Positions 1 through 8,151 of a stretch of DNA of 21,756 nucleotides are shown here, one piece after another. The notes under the pieces are model-generated. The model was not told the origin of the DNA. It worked only from the letters and a program-made list of their open reading frames with translations, and ran no database searches. Source of the DNA: a virus; the IMG/VR virus record IMGVR_UViG_3300046010_008128, positions 1 to 21,756 of that record; one strand, 5' to 3'. Both the position numbers and the translations under genes were made by a program. Position 1 is the first letter of the stretch, and the number at the start of each line of letters is the position of its first letter.

Positions 1-192
1 ATCAGGATCATATAAACCTGAAACATTAAATTTTCCGTTAGGTAAACTCAGTGTTTCCAAACTATAAATTTGACATTCTTTAAAAGGAATACTACGTTTT
101 ATACATTTTAAAATAGAATTTCTATCCATTGATTGACCATCAAACTTATGATAGATGTTGTGCAAATTATACAATAATTGAAAATAATTCAT
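1..192 (-). CDS. Hypothetical protein, 3' part cut by window edge
   Basis: An open frame runs from an ATG at 192-190 to the left edge without a stop, giving the first 64 residues, which begin MNYFQLLYNLHNIYHKFDGQ. It starts one base after the stop codon of the membrane protein gene upstream, so it is probably translated from the same message as the lysis-type genes. The visible part is mixed polar and hydrophobic, with no signal peptide, membrane segment or motif that I recognise. I do not know its function. The close packing and matching strand are the main support that it is real. Confidence 0.65.
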   Translation of the reverse strand, partial: MNYFQLLYNLHNIYHKFDGQSMDRNSILKCIKRSIPFKECQIYSLETLSLPNGKFNVSGLYDPD

Positions 193-193
193 T

Positions 194-523
194 TTATTTA
201 AAAAGTATGAACGCCATCATTACTGCCTGCGCTATGAATCCTGCGCCGATAGTAATAATATTTAACTGATCTTTCAAAATAATAGCTCTGGTAAACAACA
301 AGACCAGTGCAGTCCAAATGAATAAAATCATTTCTAAATTAGGTAATCTATCAGTTAATGCGCTCATCAATGCAATAAGACTGGGAATGGTTGCAGCATG
401 TAATACAATTGCAGCCATCCATCCCAAAGTATTTGCGGTAATTTTTTGCAAATGAATCAAAAAGAATTTTTTCACTAACAAGTAAAATCTTAAAAAACTA
501 AATTTAATAGTAGATAATTTCAT
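194..523 (-). CDS. Small three-helix membrane protein, candidate holin
   Basis: A protein of 109 residues with a basic N-terminus and three strongly hydrophobic stretches at about residues 33-57, 64-82 and 87-108. It lies four bases downstream of the cell-wall hydrolase gene, and a size of about 110 residues with three transmembrane helices fits class I holins, which open the inner membrane at the end of infection. The first helix contains charged and polar residues only at its edges. The holin role is inferred from topology and neighbour. I see no family-defining motif, and it could instead be another small phage membrane protein. The start is the first ATG, next to the upstream stop. Confidence 0.8.
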   Translation of the reverse strand: MKLSTIKFSFLRFYLLVKKFFLIHLQKITANTLGWMAAIVLHAATIPSLIALMSALTDRLPNLEMILFIWTALVLLFTRAIILKDQLNIITIGAGFIAQAVMMAFILFK

Positions 524-527
524 GATG

Positions 528-1163
528 TCAATCCCGATAAAAAACGTGTTGTCCTATTTGCGCAATTTTAACTTTGTTCCAACCTGGTCGAACAGTGGTA
601 TTATGAAAATACATGGCTTTCGTCATAGTCGGTAATCGATAATTTTCAAAATAAACTTTTCTGGCAATGTCTTCGCTTTCTTTAAATAATCTGAGATTTT
701 TTGGGGGCACTCTAGATTTACCAGTACAAGTCCAACTAAATTGGCAAATTACAGTTTCATATACTTTTGTTCGTTGAAAAACAACTTGACAGATAGTATT
801 TCCGTAACGACCTGATTCTAGCCTATTCATGGTTACTTGCGCTACTGCCACTTTACCTTCAAATGGTTCAGATGCTGCTTCCCAATAAACATTTCTGGCC
901 AAACATTCTAATTGTTTCAACCTTTCTGTATGAGCTTGTTGTGCTTTAATTAGTTCTGCCTGTTTTAAATTCTCTGTCAGGATGGCATGGTGCAATCTTT
1001 CTATTTGTACAGTTTCTTCCAGCTTTAAATTACGTAACTTATTCGCAGTTATTTCGTACACTGCAAAAATAGTTAAACTTAGGCCTAAACCAAAAATTAA
1101 CAGTTTGATGCTGCTTATCACTGCTTTATAAGAGGTATGAGATAAACTCATAGTTGTAGTCAT
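528..1163 (-). CDS. SleB-type cell-wall hydrolase with N-terminal membrane anchor (endolysin)
   Basis: A protein of 211 residues. A single hydrophobic segment at about residues 15-38 looks like a signal anchor. It is followed by a charged, probably coiled-coil linker (about 42-86) and a domain of the cell-wall hydrolase SleB (Hydrolase_2) type. The motif ARNVYWEA (residues 89-96) matches the family's catalytic-glutamate region, with Glu95 as the likely catalytic residue, and the later stretches VAQVTMNR and AMYFHNT are also typical. Enzymes of this family cut peptidoglycan glycan strands. With the adjacent membrane protein it forms a likely lysis pair. The anchor suggests export to the inner membrane, perhaps like signal-arrest-release endolysins. 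The start is fixed by a perfect Shine-Dalgarno sequence. Confidence 0.88.
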   Translation of the reverse strand: MTTTMSLSHTSYKAVISSIKLLIFGLGLSLTIFAVYEITANKLRNLKLEETVQIERLHHAILTENLKQAELIKAQQAHTERLKQLECLARNVYWEAASEPFEGKVAVAQVTMNRLESGRYGNTICQVVFQRTKVYETVICQFSWTCTGKSRVPPKNLRLFKESEDIARKVYFENYRLPTMTKAMYFHNTTVRPGWNKVKIAQIGQHVFYRD

Positions 1164-1166
1164 ATT

Positions 1167-1175
1167 GACCTCCTT
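1167..1175 (-). promoter_or_regulatory. Strong Shine-Dalgarno site of the endolysin gene
   Basis: On the minus strand AAGGAGGTC lies just upstream of the ATG at 1163-1161, a near-perfect match to the anti-Shine-Dalgarno sequence. It is much stronger than most ribosome binding sites in this window, decides the start of the hydrolase, and suggests high translation. Further upstream is an AT-rich TATATAAAAAC that only loosely resembles a late promoter. Confidence 0.85.
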
Positions 1176-1221
1176 TTTATAGAGTGTAGTTTTTATATAT
1201 GTTTTATTGTTAAGACATAAA

Positions 1222-1250
1222 TGCTACTTTATTGTTTGACAATAATAGCA
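1222..1250 (-). terminator. Hairpin downstream of the 590-residue protein gene, possible weak terminator
   Basis: On the minus strand TGCTA-TTATTG pairs with CAATAA-TAGCA around a five-base loop, with a two-base bulge on one side. It follows the stop codon of the gene at 1281-3053 by about 30 bases. The sequence after it is only partly T-rich, so termination would be inefficient. It may instead stabilise the 3' end of the upstream message. Confidence 0.4.
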
Positions 1251-1280
1251 CTTAACTCACGAAAAATCAAGAAAAACGGT

Positions 1281-3053
1281 TTACACTACACCTTTGATTT
1301 GAACACCAGCATTGGCAAGAATTTCGGTGTTTTTATATTGATTTAAAATAGACTTTACAATGTCACCAGCTTGATTTGGTTGGCACATTGCATACAAAAA
1401 GTAATCTGTGCCTAACCCAGAATTGTCCAATGCATAACTAGGTAAACTACTTACAAAACTGTAGATCACAGTATTATCTTGAAATTCACTTGTAGTCATA
1501 TTGGCTTTGTTATAGTTTACCACCTCAGTATTGATACCTTCACATAATAAGTCCCAATTCAAATTAATGTTTTGCACAATATTTTTATAGGCAGCATCGT
1601 TGGATAATTGATTTAACAAATTGAAATAGTTTTGCACTGCTTGATCATAATTTTGTTTAATTCTAATATCTATAGGTAATTGTATATAACCGGTATGACC
1701 CACAGAGGGATTTCCTACTTCGGTCCAACTGTTACTTAATGCTTCATTGTATAGTTTATAAGTGTCGGCTATCTGTGTCAATGCATTATGGATTTGTGGA
1801 CCATAGGAAGATTTATTGATTATATCCAACCCTTGATTAACCTCATTTAAATTTTCAATTAGGTAACCACTTGCGCAACCTATTACATCTAATATCGAAG
1901 CTGGACCACCGTCGGGTGTTTTTGGCAAAAATGATTTGAAACTGTCGATTATATCTTCTGGTAGTAAGCTAGAATTAGTCGCTAAATTTTCCACGTTTGA
2001 TGTGGCTTGATTTAGAACAGTGTCTATCAACTCGGATAGTTCTTGTCCAGTAGTAATGTTGAAATTTGGAGTTTTTTGATATAAATCTTTTCCAAATTCT
2101 GCAAAAGTTGCGAACACGCTGTCATTTGGTCTACCACTTACAATTGAGATACTAGTAAAATCAAGTGCATTTGCTAAGTTCGGAACCTTACTACGCAAAA
2201 CAGTTTGAATGGTAGATAAGTCTGCTTTATTGTTTATAGACTGTAAAATAACATCAAGTTGACTTGTATAGATAGGATCTAAAATATCTGCATAATTAAT
2301 TCCAGCTGCCTGTATTTTTACACTTAAGTCTCCGATAGCTCCTAATCCATTATCAACAAAATGTTTTGCTACACTGTTACTAGTTCCAAATCGACCCGAG
2401 GGTATTTGCTGTATCAATGTGCCTATATTAGCTATTGCAGTTTTTAGTGCTACACCTTCTGCATATCTATTAAAACCTTGACTTAAAAATTCTTGGTAAC
2501 TACTTACACCAAAATAACTTAAATTTCTTTTTTCACTGTTATTGATGGCCAACAAATAGTTGTTAGCATTAGTTAACCAACCTAGTAATTGATTGAACGT
2601 GTTGATAAAACTATAATTATTAAAGTAATTACTGCCAGTCAGCCTTGTCATTTGCAAATCTATATAGTACAAAGCATTACCTGGGGTTTCAGTGAATCTG
2701 GGTGGCATAACTCCAGTGATAGCAGGAATAGCAGAGTTAGCTCCAAAGGTGCATGTTTTTGGATTTTTCCAATACTCTCTGAGGTATCCAGTCAGCCAGG
2801 GTATGTAAGTATAAGCATTGTTACCGTCGTCGGTCGTGCCTACAGTTATCGCATTGTAATTTCCTACGTTTAAGGACATGGCCAATATACTTCCATGAGC
2901 AGATAAACTGCCTGTATAAATGGAATCTTGACTGGGCACCCTAATATAGGCAGGTACATCTATGCCATAATTTACACCATTTGCTAATGGGTCGATTATT
3001 CCTGCAGGAATTTCTGGACCTGCACTTGTAGTATTTCCTGTGTCCAATGCCAT
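1281..3053 (-). CDS. Probable virion structural protein, 590 residues
   Basis: A protein of 590 residues, rich in Asn, Ser, Thr, Leu and Ile, with few Cys and no signal peptide or membrane helix. The N-terminal 130 residues are rich in Gly, Pro and Tyr. The middle looks mostly helical, with a PKTPDGGPAS segment. I recognise no catalytic motif. The start ATG overlaps the stop codon of the gene upstream by one base (TAATG), which in turn follows the PAAR gene, so these three genes form one translational unit. That placement suggests a tail or baseplate component carried near the spike. The structural role is inferred from context and composition. The exact function is unknown. Confidence 0.75.
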   Translation of the reverse strand: MALDTGNTTSAGPEIPAGIIDPLANGVNYGIDVPAYIRVPSQDSIYTGSLSAHGSILAMSLNVGNYNAITVGTTDDGNNAYTYIPWLTGYLREYWKNPKTCTFGANSAIPAITGVMPPRFTETPGNALYYIDLQMTRLTGSNYFNNYSFINTFNQLLGWLTNANNYLLAINNSEKRNLSYFGVSSYQEFLSQGFNRYAEGVALKTAIANIGTLIQQIPSGRFGTSNSVAKHFVDNGLGAIGDLSVKIQAAGINYADILDPIYTSQLDVILQSINNKADLSTIQTVLRSKVPNLANALDFTSISIVSGRPNDSVFATFAEFGKDLYQKTPNFNITTGQELSELIDTVLNQATSNVENLATNSSLLPEDIIDSFKSFLPKTPDGGPASILDVIGCASGYLIENLNEVNQGLDIINKSSYGPQIHNALTQIADTYKLYNEALSNSWTEVGNPSVGHTGYIQLPIDIRIKQNYDQAVQNYFNLLNQLSNDAAYKNIVQNINLNWDLLCEGINTEVVNYNKANMTTSEFQDNTVIYSFVSSLPSYALDNSGLGTDYFLYAMCQPNQAGDIVKSILNQYKNTEILANAGVQIKGVV

Positions 3054-3637
3054 TATGTGATCCCTAACAAATCAATAGGTGCACTATTTCCAGTAAGTTC
3101 GGGATTATCAATCACTTGTTGCAGATACGTCTGTTCTACTTGTGGTAAGGAGTAAGTTGCTGCTAGATTTGATACTATAGGATCGGGCTGATCCACTGAA
3201 TTACCTGGGACCGGACTTGGCCCAGTTATGCCACCTGTAGCCCATGGGCCACCTGCACCGTTAGCTGTAGATCCTCCTCTAACTACTAAGTCTGATCCAC
3301 TACGCCATGCTGTGACAGGTAAATTGTTTATTTTTCCTCTGTACACTAATTCTGTACGGTCTGTTTCATCTGGTCCGCAGTCTGGTGCTCTTTCAATAGT
3401 ATATACGTCATCGCCCTTTACTACAACAGGACCTGTGCCACCCACTTTTTTAGGATCAACAATACCACTGTCGCAATAAACTCTTAACGCTCTTAACCAA
3501 TCGTGATTTACAAAAAATGGAACTTGTTGTCCTTGAATCATGTAGTAAGCTGCAGCCAATTGTAACGGACTTAAACCGCCAGATAGATTGTCTGGTAAGT
3601 TTTGAAAACTGCTATATTGTTTTGGAATACTGGCCAT
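3053..3637 (-). CDS. Uncharacterised protein of the PAAR/tail cluster
   Basis: A protein of 194 residues. The first 60 residues look folded and include SPLQLAAAYYMIQGQQVPFF. A middle segment (about 65-120) is predicted to be beta-rich. A long Gly/Pro/Ser-rich stretch (about 120-155) follows, with a short polar tail at the end. It begins two bases after the PAAR stop codon and its own stop overlaps the next start, so it is made together with the PAAR protein and the 590-residue protein. No motif that I know identifies it. A virion or virion-assembly role is likely from position alone. Confidence 0.75.
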   Translation of the reverse strand: MASIPKQYSSFQNLPDNLSGGLSPLQLAAAYYMIQGQQVPFFVNHDWLRALRVYCDSGIVDPKKVGGTGPVVVKGDDVYTIERAPDCGPDETDRTELVYRGKINNLPVTAWRSGSDLVVRGGSTANGAGGPWATGGITGPSPVPGNSVDQPDPIVSNLAATYSLPQVEQTYLQQVIDNPELTGNSAPIDLLGIT

Positions 3638-3639
3638 AA

Positions 3640-4134
3640 TTAGCTTCGCAATAAAGTTATACCTAGTTTTGCAGCACCTAACAAACTTAAACTTCTTTCT
3701 ACTGTAGAAGCAACTGTGGCAATAGGTGCTGTAGCTGCTTCAAATCCTGCTGCAAAACTTCCAAACCCACCGGCAGCATCCACACTAAACCCTGAACCGA
3801 CTTGTCCTAACGCTAACCCCACAACTAGGCCTAGTAATCCACCTCCACCTAAACTAATAACATCATCACTTGCTACCATAATACCGTGACCACATATGCC
3901 TTTTCCTCCTTTTGTCAAAGGAATTTGTCCTTCAATAGTTAAGCCGCCGGCAAAATCAATAATAGTACCAAAACAATGTAAAGGTTTTTTAGGACTGCAT
4001 CCTAAGTGTGGAGTATATGCTGCTCCTAATAAGGCTACAGGACGACCATTGACAGTGACTGAGGAACTGGCATTTCCTATTACCAGCCCTCCGGGACCTA
4101 AAATGTCTCCTATTCTTACTAAGCCACCCGCCAT
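3640..4134 (-). CDS. PAAR-domain tail-spike tip protein (T4 gp5.4-like)
   Basis: A protein of 164 residues. Residues 1-90 match the PAAR fold: a GDILGPGGLV start, a VTVNGRPVALLG repeat, then HLGC (43-46), HC (53-54) and CGHG (81-84). Together these offer His43, Cys46, His53, Cys81 and His83 as candidate metal ligands. PAAR proteins cap the central spike of contractile tails with a sharp zinc- or iron-bound cone that pierces the outer membrane. Residues 95-164 form a long Gly/Ala-rich hydrophobic extension that T4 gp5.4 (about 97 residues) lacks. It could be a membrane-active or cargo-like tail. The gene opens a three-gene cluster, and a TATAAATA late promoter lies about 135 bases upstream. 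Confidence 0.88.
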   Translation of the reverse strand: MAGGLVRIGDILGPGGLVIGNASSSVTVNGRPVALLGAAYTPHLGCSPKKPLHCFGTIIDFAGGLTIEGQIPLTKGGKGICGHGIMVASDDVISLGGGGLLGLVVGLALGQVGSGFSVDAAGGFGSFAAGFEAATAPIATVASTVERSLSLLGAAKLGITLLRS

Positions 4135-4144
4135 TTTTTTCCAA

Positions 4145-4456
4145 TCAAGTTAAAATAGAACCTTTGCTGACTGTTTGAATTCCAGTTGTAGTCTGAATAT
4201 AATGATCTTGCATTTGTTTAATTACAGGAGCATGTAACATAACATGTTGACGTCCAAGAGTCACTTCAGTATTTATATCAGCCGAAATTAGGCTTTGCAT
4301 CAAACCAATACCTTGCGGACCAGGGATTACTGTACAAGGTCGGGATACCGACCATCCTTCATTATTGGCGGAAAGTACTTTTGCAACAATTTCATCGCCA
4401 TTTACCATTTTGAAACCTACAATATCATCTTTTGTGTATTCTTTAGCCATTAACAT
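4145..4456 (-). CDS. Small Sm-like (Hfq/Lsm-type) protein
   Basis: A protein of 103 residues, or 101 if the second in-frame ATG at 4450 is used. The stretch FKMVNGDEIVAKV (residues 15-27) followed by a beta-strand pattern resembles the Sm1 motif of Sm-fold proteins, and the rest is polar and probably beta-rich. Sm-fold proteins often bind RNA as rings, but some phage members have unknown roles, so RNA binding is an inference. The start overlaps the end of the glutaredoxin gene by 14 bases for the first ATG, and either start is possible. It lies between nucleotide metabolism genes and tail-tip genes. Confidence 0.65.
   Translation of the reverse strand: MLMAKEYTKDDIVGFKMVNGDEIVAKVLSANNEGWSVSRPCTVIPGPQGIGLMQSLISADINTEVTLGRQHVMLHAPVIKQMQDHYIQTTTGIQTVSKGSILT
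4270..4277 (-). promoter_or_regulatory. Candidate T4-type late promoter TATAAATA upstream of the PAAR cluster
   Basis: The minus strand holds an exact TATAAATA, the consensus -10 octamer read by T4-type late sigma factor gp55. It lies inside the Sm-like gene and points toward the PAAR gene, whose start is about 135 bases downstream. This would let the tail-tip genes be made late, independently of the nrd genes upstream. An AT-rich octamer inside a gene can occur by chance. Confidence 0.5.
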
Positions 4457-4697
4457 TTAATTTTTCCTTTAATTGATCTTCAGTTAATTTTGTTAGTCCT
4501 TGATAACCGCCTTGAACAAATAATGTTTCGCCTAAATAAATTTGAGGTACAGTTCTATGACCTTGCTCTAAAATAAATTCTTTTGCTTCTTGATTTTCAT
4601 CAATTTTAATTTCTGTAAAAGGTATATTTTTTTGAGTGAGATAATTTTTTGCCTGAACACAAAATGAACAATTATTTTTTGAATATACAGTTAGCAT
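4443..4697 (-). CDS. Glutaredoxin (NrdC-like reductant of ribonucleotide reductase)
   Basis: An 84-residue thioredoxin-fold protein. [13 protein letters not shown] gives the first strand and the Cys10-Ser-Phe-Cys13 active site. TVPQIY (residues 49-54) holds the conserved cis-proline, and GGYQGL near 63-68 is the glutathione-binding region. It would pass electrons from glutathione to the C-terminal cysteines of NrdA. The start overlaps the nrdB stop by one base, so nrdA, nrdB and this gene form one operon. The length is normal for a glutaredoxin. The active site CSFC differs from the CPYC of most bacterial glutaredoxins, which may change its redox potential. Confidence 0.92.
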   Translation of the reverse strand: MLTVYSKNNCSFCVQAKNYLTQKNIPFTEIKIDENQEAKEFILEQGHRTVPQIYLGETLFVQGGYQGLTKLTEDQLKEKLNVNG

Positions 4698-5824
4698 TAT
4701 AAACTAAATCCTTTGAAAGTGTTAAGATCGACGTCTTGTTTGGTTCCGCCGATAACATAACTACTTATTTCTGTTTCCTGCGGTGCTACTTGAACTTCTG
4801 CACCGGCTATCCATTTCGCAGTCCACGGCAATGGGTTACTGCCGGGTTTTATTCCACAATTTAGTCCTACTGCAGTCATACGTTTGCAAGTCAACCAATC
4901 TACATAATCACATAATAGTTGTTTGTTTAAACCTATCATTGATCCATCTTTAAACAGATATTCAGCCCAATCCTTTTCCTGCTGTGCTGCAGCCAAAAAC
5001 ATTTTTTCACATTCATTCTTTGTTTCTTCACGAATCTTGGCAATATCTGGATCGTCCTGTGGCAACAGTTTAATCATCATTTGCGTACTGCCTAAATGAA
5101 TATTTTCATCCCTTGCAATCAACTTAATAGTTTTAGCATTTCCTTCCATTTTCTTTAATTCAGCAAATGCCCAGCTGCAGGCAAAACTAACATAAAATCT
5201 AATACCTTCTAGTGCATTTACACTGTTGATTGCCAACCACAGTTTCTTTTTTAATTCATAACGATCAATAGTCAGTTGGCGATTGTTAATGTTATGTGTA
5301 CCTTCTCCCAACAATCTGTACCATGTCCCATATTCTATTAGATCATCATAATATTTGCTGATGTCTTTGGCACAATTAACAATAGGTTCAATATCTAGTA
5401 GATTATCAAAAATCTCACTGGGATCAGCATATACATTTCTGATAATGTGTGTGTAGCTTCGGCTGTGAATAGTTTCATTAAATGCCCAAGTTTCAATCCA
5501 TGTTTCTAATTCGGGAATGGTAGCCAATGGCAAAAATGCCAAGTTAGGACTGCGACCTTGTACACTGTCCAAAAGAATTTGTCGTTTTAGGTTACTGGTA
5601 AAAATGTGTTTTTCGAAACTGGTAAGTTCCTTAAAATCTTTTGCATCCCTAAGCAAATCAACTTCCTCGGGCCGCCAAAAGAAACCCAACTGTTTGTCCG
5701 TGAGTTTATCGAACTGTCTATATTTTAGAGTTTCATATCTTTGAACATTTACAGGGCCACTTGAATCCAGAAATGCCAATGATTCGGTATGTTTCTTTTT
5801 ATTGGTAATATTAAAAACGCTCAT
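4697..5824 (-). CDS. nrdB: Ribonucleotide reductase class Ia, small (radical) subunit
   Basis: A protein of 375 residues, the same length as E. coli NrdB, which it resembles closely. All diiron ligands are visible: Asp86 ([10 protein letters not shown]), Glu117 and His120 (NETIHSRSY), Glu206 (LEGIRF), and Glu240 and His243 (RDENIH). The radical tyrosine is Tyr124. The C-terminal segment [11 protein letters not shown] would dock on NrdA. It builds the tyrosyl radical that drives reduction of ribonucleoside diphosphates for phage DNA synthesis. The start is seven bases after the nrdA stop codon and has an AAGGAA ribosome binding site. There is no sign of an intron or frameshift, though phage nrdB genes are common homes for introns. 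Confidence 0.98.
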   Translation of the reverse strand: MSVFNITNKKKHTESLAFLDSSGPVNVQRYETLKYRQFDKLTDKQLGFFWRPEEVDLLRDAKDFKELTSFEKHIFTSNLKRQILLDSVQGRSPNLAFLPLATIPELETWIETWAFNETIHSRSYTHIIRNVYADPSEIFDNLLDIEPIVNCAKDISKYYDDLIEYGTWYRLLGEGTHNINNRQLTIDRYELKKKLWLAINSVNALEGIRFYVSFACSWAFAELKKMEGNAKTIKLIARDENIHLGSTQMMIKLLPQDDPDIAKIREETKNECEKMFLAAAQQEKDWAEYLFKDGSMIGLNKQLLCDYVDWLTCKRMTAVGLNCGIKPGSNPLPWTAKWIAGAEVQVAPQETEISSYVIGGTKQDVDLNTFKGFSL

Positions 5825-5833
5825 GTTTTTTCC

Positions 5834-8137
5834 TTAAATGACACAACTATCGCAATCTTCTTGGCTGCTTATTTCTGGTGAGGGTTCTGCACGTTTTGTA
5901 ACCATCTTTTCAATGTCCAATTCACCCTGCCCGTCCATTGTATTAAAGTAGTACAGTTGTTTAGTACCATACTTATAACACATCAATAAGTGTTTCAACA
6001 TTTCACTCATTGGAATTTTTTCATCTTCGTAGTAATGAGGATTATAAGAAGTATTGACACTTATACCTTGATCAATGTATTTTTGTAATACTGCACAAAT
6101 CTTTAAATATCCTTCAGGACTACGCTGATCCCATAGCAATTCGTATTTGTTTTTTAATTTTCTATATTCAGGAACTACTTGTTTTAACACACCATGTTTA
6201 CTTTGTTTTACTGAAACAAAACTTCTGGGTGGTTCAATTCCGTTGGTGCTGTTACTGATCTGTGCACTTGTTTCGGCTGGCATCAGTGCCATTAGTGTAG
6301 CGTTGCGCTGTCCGTATCTGGTAGCGTCCAGACGAAGTGATTCCCAATCCATTCGTTCAGTGTGTGGCACTAGTTCGTCCACTTCTTTTTTCCTAGTATC
6401 GACGGGTAAAATTCCGTGTGAGGATTTTAAATCCTGCCAACGTGTACATGGACCTTGTTCACGGGCCAAGTCCACGCTGGCCTTAAGCAAGTAATAACTC
6501 CAAGCCTCTGCATATTCATCTACTAATTTCAGTGCTTGGGGATCACTGTAACTGACATCATGTTTTGCTAGGAAATATGCAAAGTTAATAATGCCAATGC
6601 CTAATGGTCGAAATTCTTCTGTGGCGTATTTTGCAGCGATTACTGGATAGTACTGATAAGATAATAATGCATCTAAACCTCTGACTGCCAAAGTACACAT
6701 ACGTTCAAAATCACGAGGACTTTTTACATTCCCCCAATTGGTAGCACTTAAAGTGCAAAGTGCAATACGACCGTCGGGATCATTGATATCATCAAGCGGG
6801 ACAGTAGGCAAATCAATCTCACAACAAAGATTGCTCATTTTAATAGGTGCAATTAGTTCATTAAAAGGACTGTGGGTATTTGCATGATCTACATTTTGCA
6901 AATAAACTCTGCCTGTGTCTTTTCGTTCTTGCATAAATTTACTAAACAAATCTATTGCTTTGTAAGTTTTTTTACGTAACTTGGTATTGCGTTCTGCCCG
7001 TTCGTACAGTTCTTTAAATTTTTCCTGATTATTAAAAAATGCTTCGTACATTTCTGGAACATCATGCGGGCTAAAGCAAGTAATGTCACCGCCTGACACT
7101 AATCTTTCATACATCAATTTATTAAACTGTACTCCGTAGTCCATATGGCGAACACGATTATCCTCTGTGCCCTTGTTATTTTTTAACACAAGAAGATCTT
7201 CAACCTCTAAATGCCAAATTGGATAATATAATGTTGCTGCTCCATTGCGAACTCCACCTTGACTACAACTGCGGGTAGCACTTTGAAAGTGCTTATAAAA
7301 TGGAATTACCCCGGTATGATATGCATCCCCATTTCGTATAGGACTGCCTAAGGCACGAATGCGACCAGCCCCAATTCCAATGCCAGCTTTTTGGCTGACA
7401 TACCTAACAATACTACCAGCAGTAGCATTGATACTATCAAGGCTGTCACCTGTCTCAATGAGAACGCACGATGAGAATTGTTTTTGAGGTGTGCGTACAC
7501 CAGCCATAATGGGAGTGGGAAGACTAATATCGTGATTAGATATAGCATTATAATAATCCTTGATCCATTGTAGTCGAGTTTCTTTAGGATAGTTTTGAAA
7601 TAATGTAGCTGCAATTAATATATACGCCATTTGTGGAGTTTCAAAAATCTCACCAGTCACACGATTTTGTACTAGATATTTGCCTCTCCATTGCTCCATG
7701 GCCACATATGTAAAATTCAAATCTTTATTATGATCTATTGATGAATTTAATTCTTGCCATTCTTCTTCTGTAAATGCTGTTAACAAATCTTTATCGTAAA
7801 AACCACGTTGCACATTACGTTTCACCAGATCCAACAAATTTATCGGGTGATAATCACCGTAAACCTGTTTTCTGATATGGTAATTAATTAGCCTACCTGC
7901 AACATATTGATAGTTTGGGCAGTCTTCCGAAATTAAGTCTGCTGCACTTTTGATTAGTGTTTCTTGTATGTCACTGGTTTTAATGCCGTTATAAAATTGT
8001 AGATGACTGCGTAGTTCTAATTCACTTGCACTAACTCCTGCTATGTCTTTAGTAGCCCAAAATACTACTTTGTGCATTTTTTCTAAATCTAATGGTTCTT
8101 TTTGTCCATCTCTTTTTGTCACTTGAATCTGTGTCAT
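5834..8137 (-). CDS. nrdA: Ribonucleotide reductase class Ia, large (catalytic) subunit
   Basis: A protein of 767 residues, close to the usual class Ia length. Residues 1-90 carry an ATP-cone (VTKRDGQKEPLDLEKMHKVV), the allosteric activity site. The catalytic core has Cys224 (FSSC), Asn436, Cys438 and Glu440 (SNLCCEIDLP), and Cys461 (ALCTLSATNWG), matching E. coli Cys225, Asn437, Cys439, Glu441 and Cys462. The LYYFNT motif carries the two radical-relay tyrosines. The tail ends CDSCVI, so Cys762 and Cys765 form the shuttle pair in a CxxC spacing, whereas E. coli has four residues between them. It reduces NDPs to dNDPs with NrdB and is re-reduced by the glutaredoxin encoded downstream. Confidence 0.98.
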   Translation of the reverse strand: MTQIQVTKRDGQKEPLDLEKMHKVVFWATKDIAGVSASELELRSHLQFYNGIKTSDIQETLIKSAADLISEDCPNYQYVAGRLINYHIRKQVYGDYHPINLLDLVKRNVQRGFYDKDLLTAFTEEEWQELNSSIDHNKDLNFTYVAMEQWRGKYLVQNRVTGEIFETPQMAYILIAATLFQNYPKETRLQWIKDYYNAISNHDISLPTPIMAGVRTPQKQFSSCVLIETGDSLDSINATAGSIVRYVSQKAGIGIGAGRIRALGSPIRNGDAYHTGVIPFYKHFQSATRSCSQGGVRNGAATLYYPIWHLEVEDLLVLKNNKGTEDNRVRHMDYGVQFNKLMYERLVSGGDITCFSPHDVPEMYEAFFNNQEKFKELYERAERNTKLRKKTYKAIDLFSKFMQERKDTGRVYLQNVDHANTHSPFNELIAPIKMSNLCCEIDLPTVPLDDINDPDGRIALCTLSATNWGNVKSPRDFERMCTLAVRGLDALLSYQYYPVIAAKYATEEFRPLGIGIINFAYFLAKHDVSYSDPQALKLVDEYAEAWSYYLLKASVDLAREQGPCTRWQDLKSSHGILPVDTRKKEVDELVPHTERMDWESLRLDATRYGQRNATLMALMPAETSAQISNSTNGIEPPRSFVSVKQSKHGVLKQVVPEYRKLKNKYELLWDQRSPEGYLKICAVLQKYIDQGISVNTSYNPHYYEDEKIPMSEMLKHLLMCYKYGTKQLYYFNTMDGQGELDIEKMVTKRAEPSPEISSQEDCDSCVI

Positions 8138-8151
8138 TGATCGTTCTCTTT

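Noticed and set aside
2589-2873. A plus-strand frame and similar ones at 3228-3479, 3896-4153, 6147-6494 and 11619-11858
   Set aside because: All are antisense to well supported minus-strand genes and have no ribosome binding site or recognisable domain.
7348-7614. An 88-residue minus-strand open frame with hydrophobic stretches
   Set aside because: It lies wholly inside nrdA in another frame. The nrdA product is complete and conserved across it, so this is a shadow.
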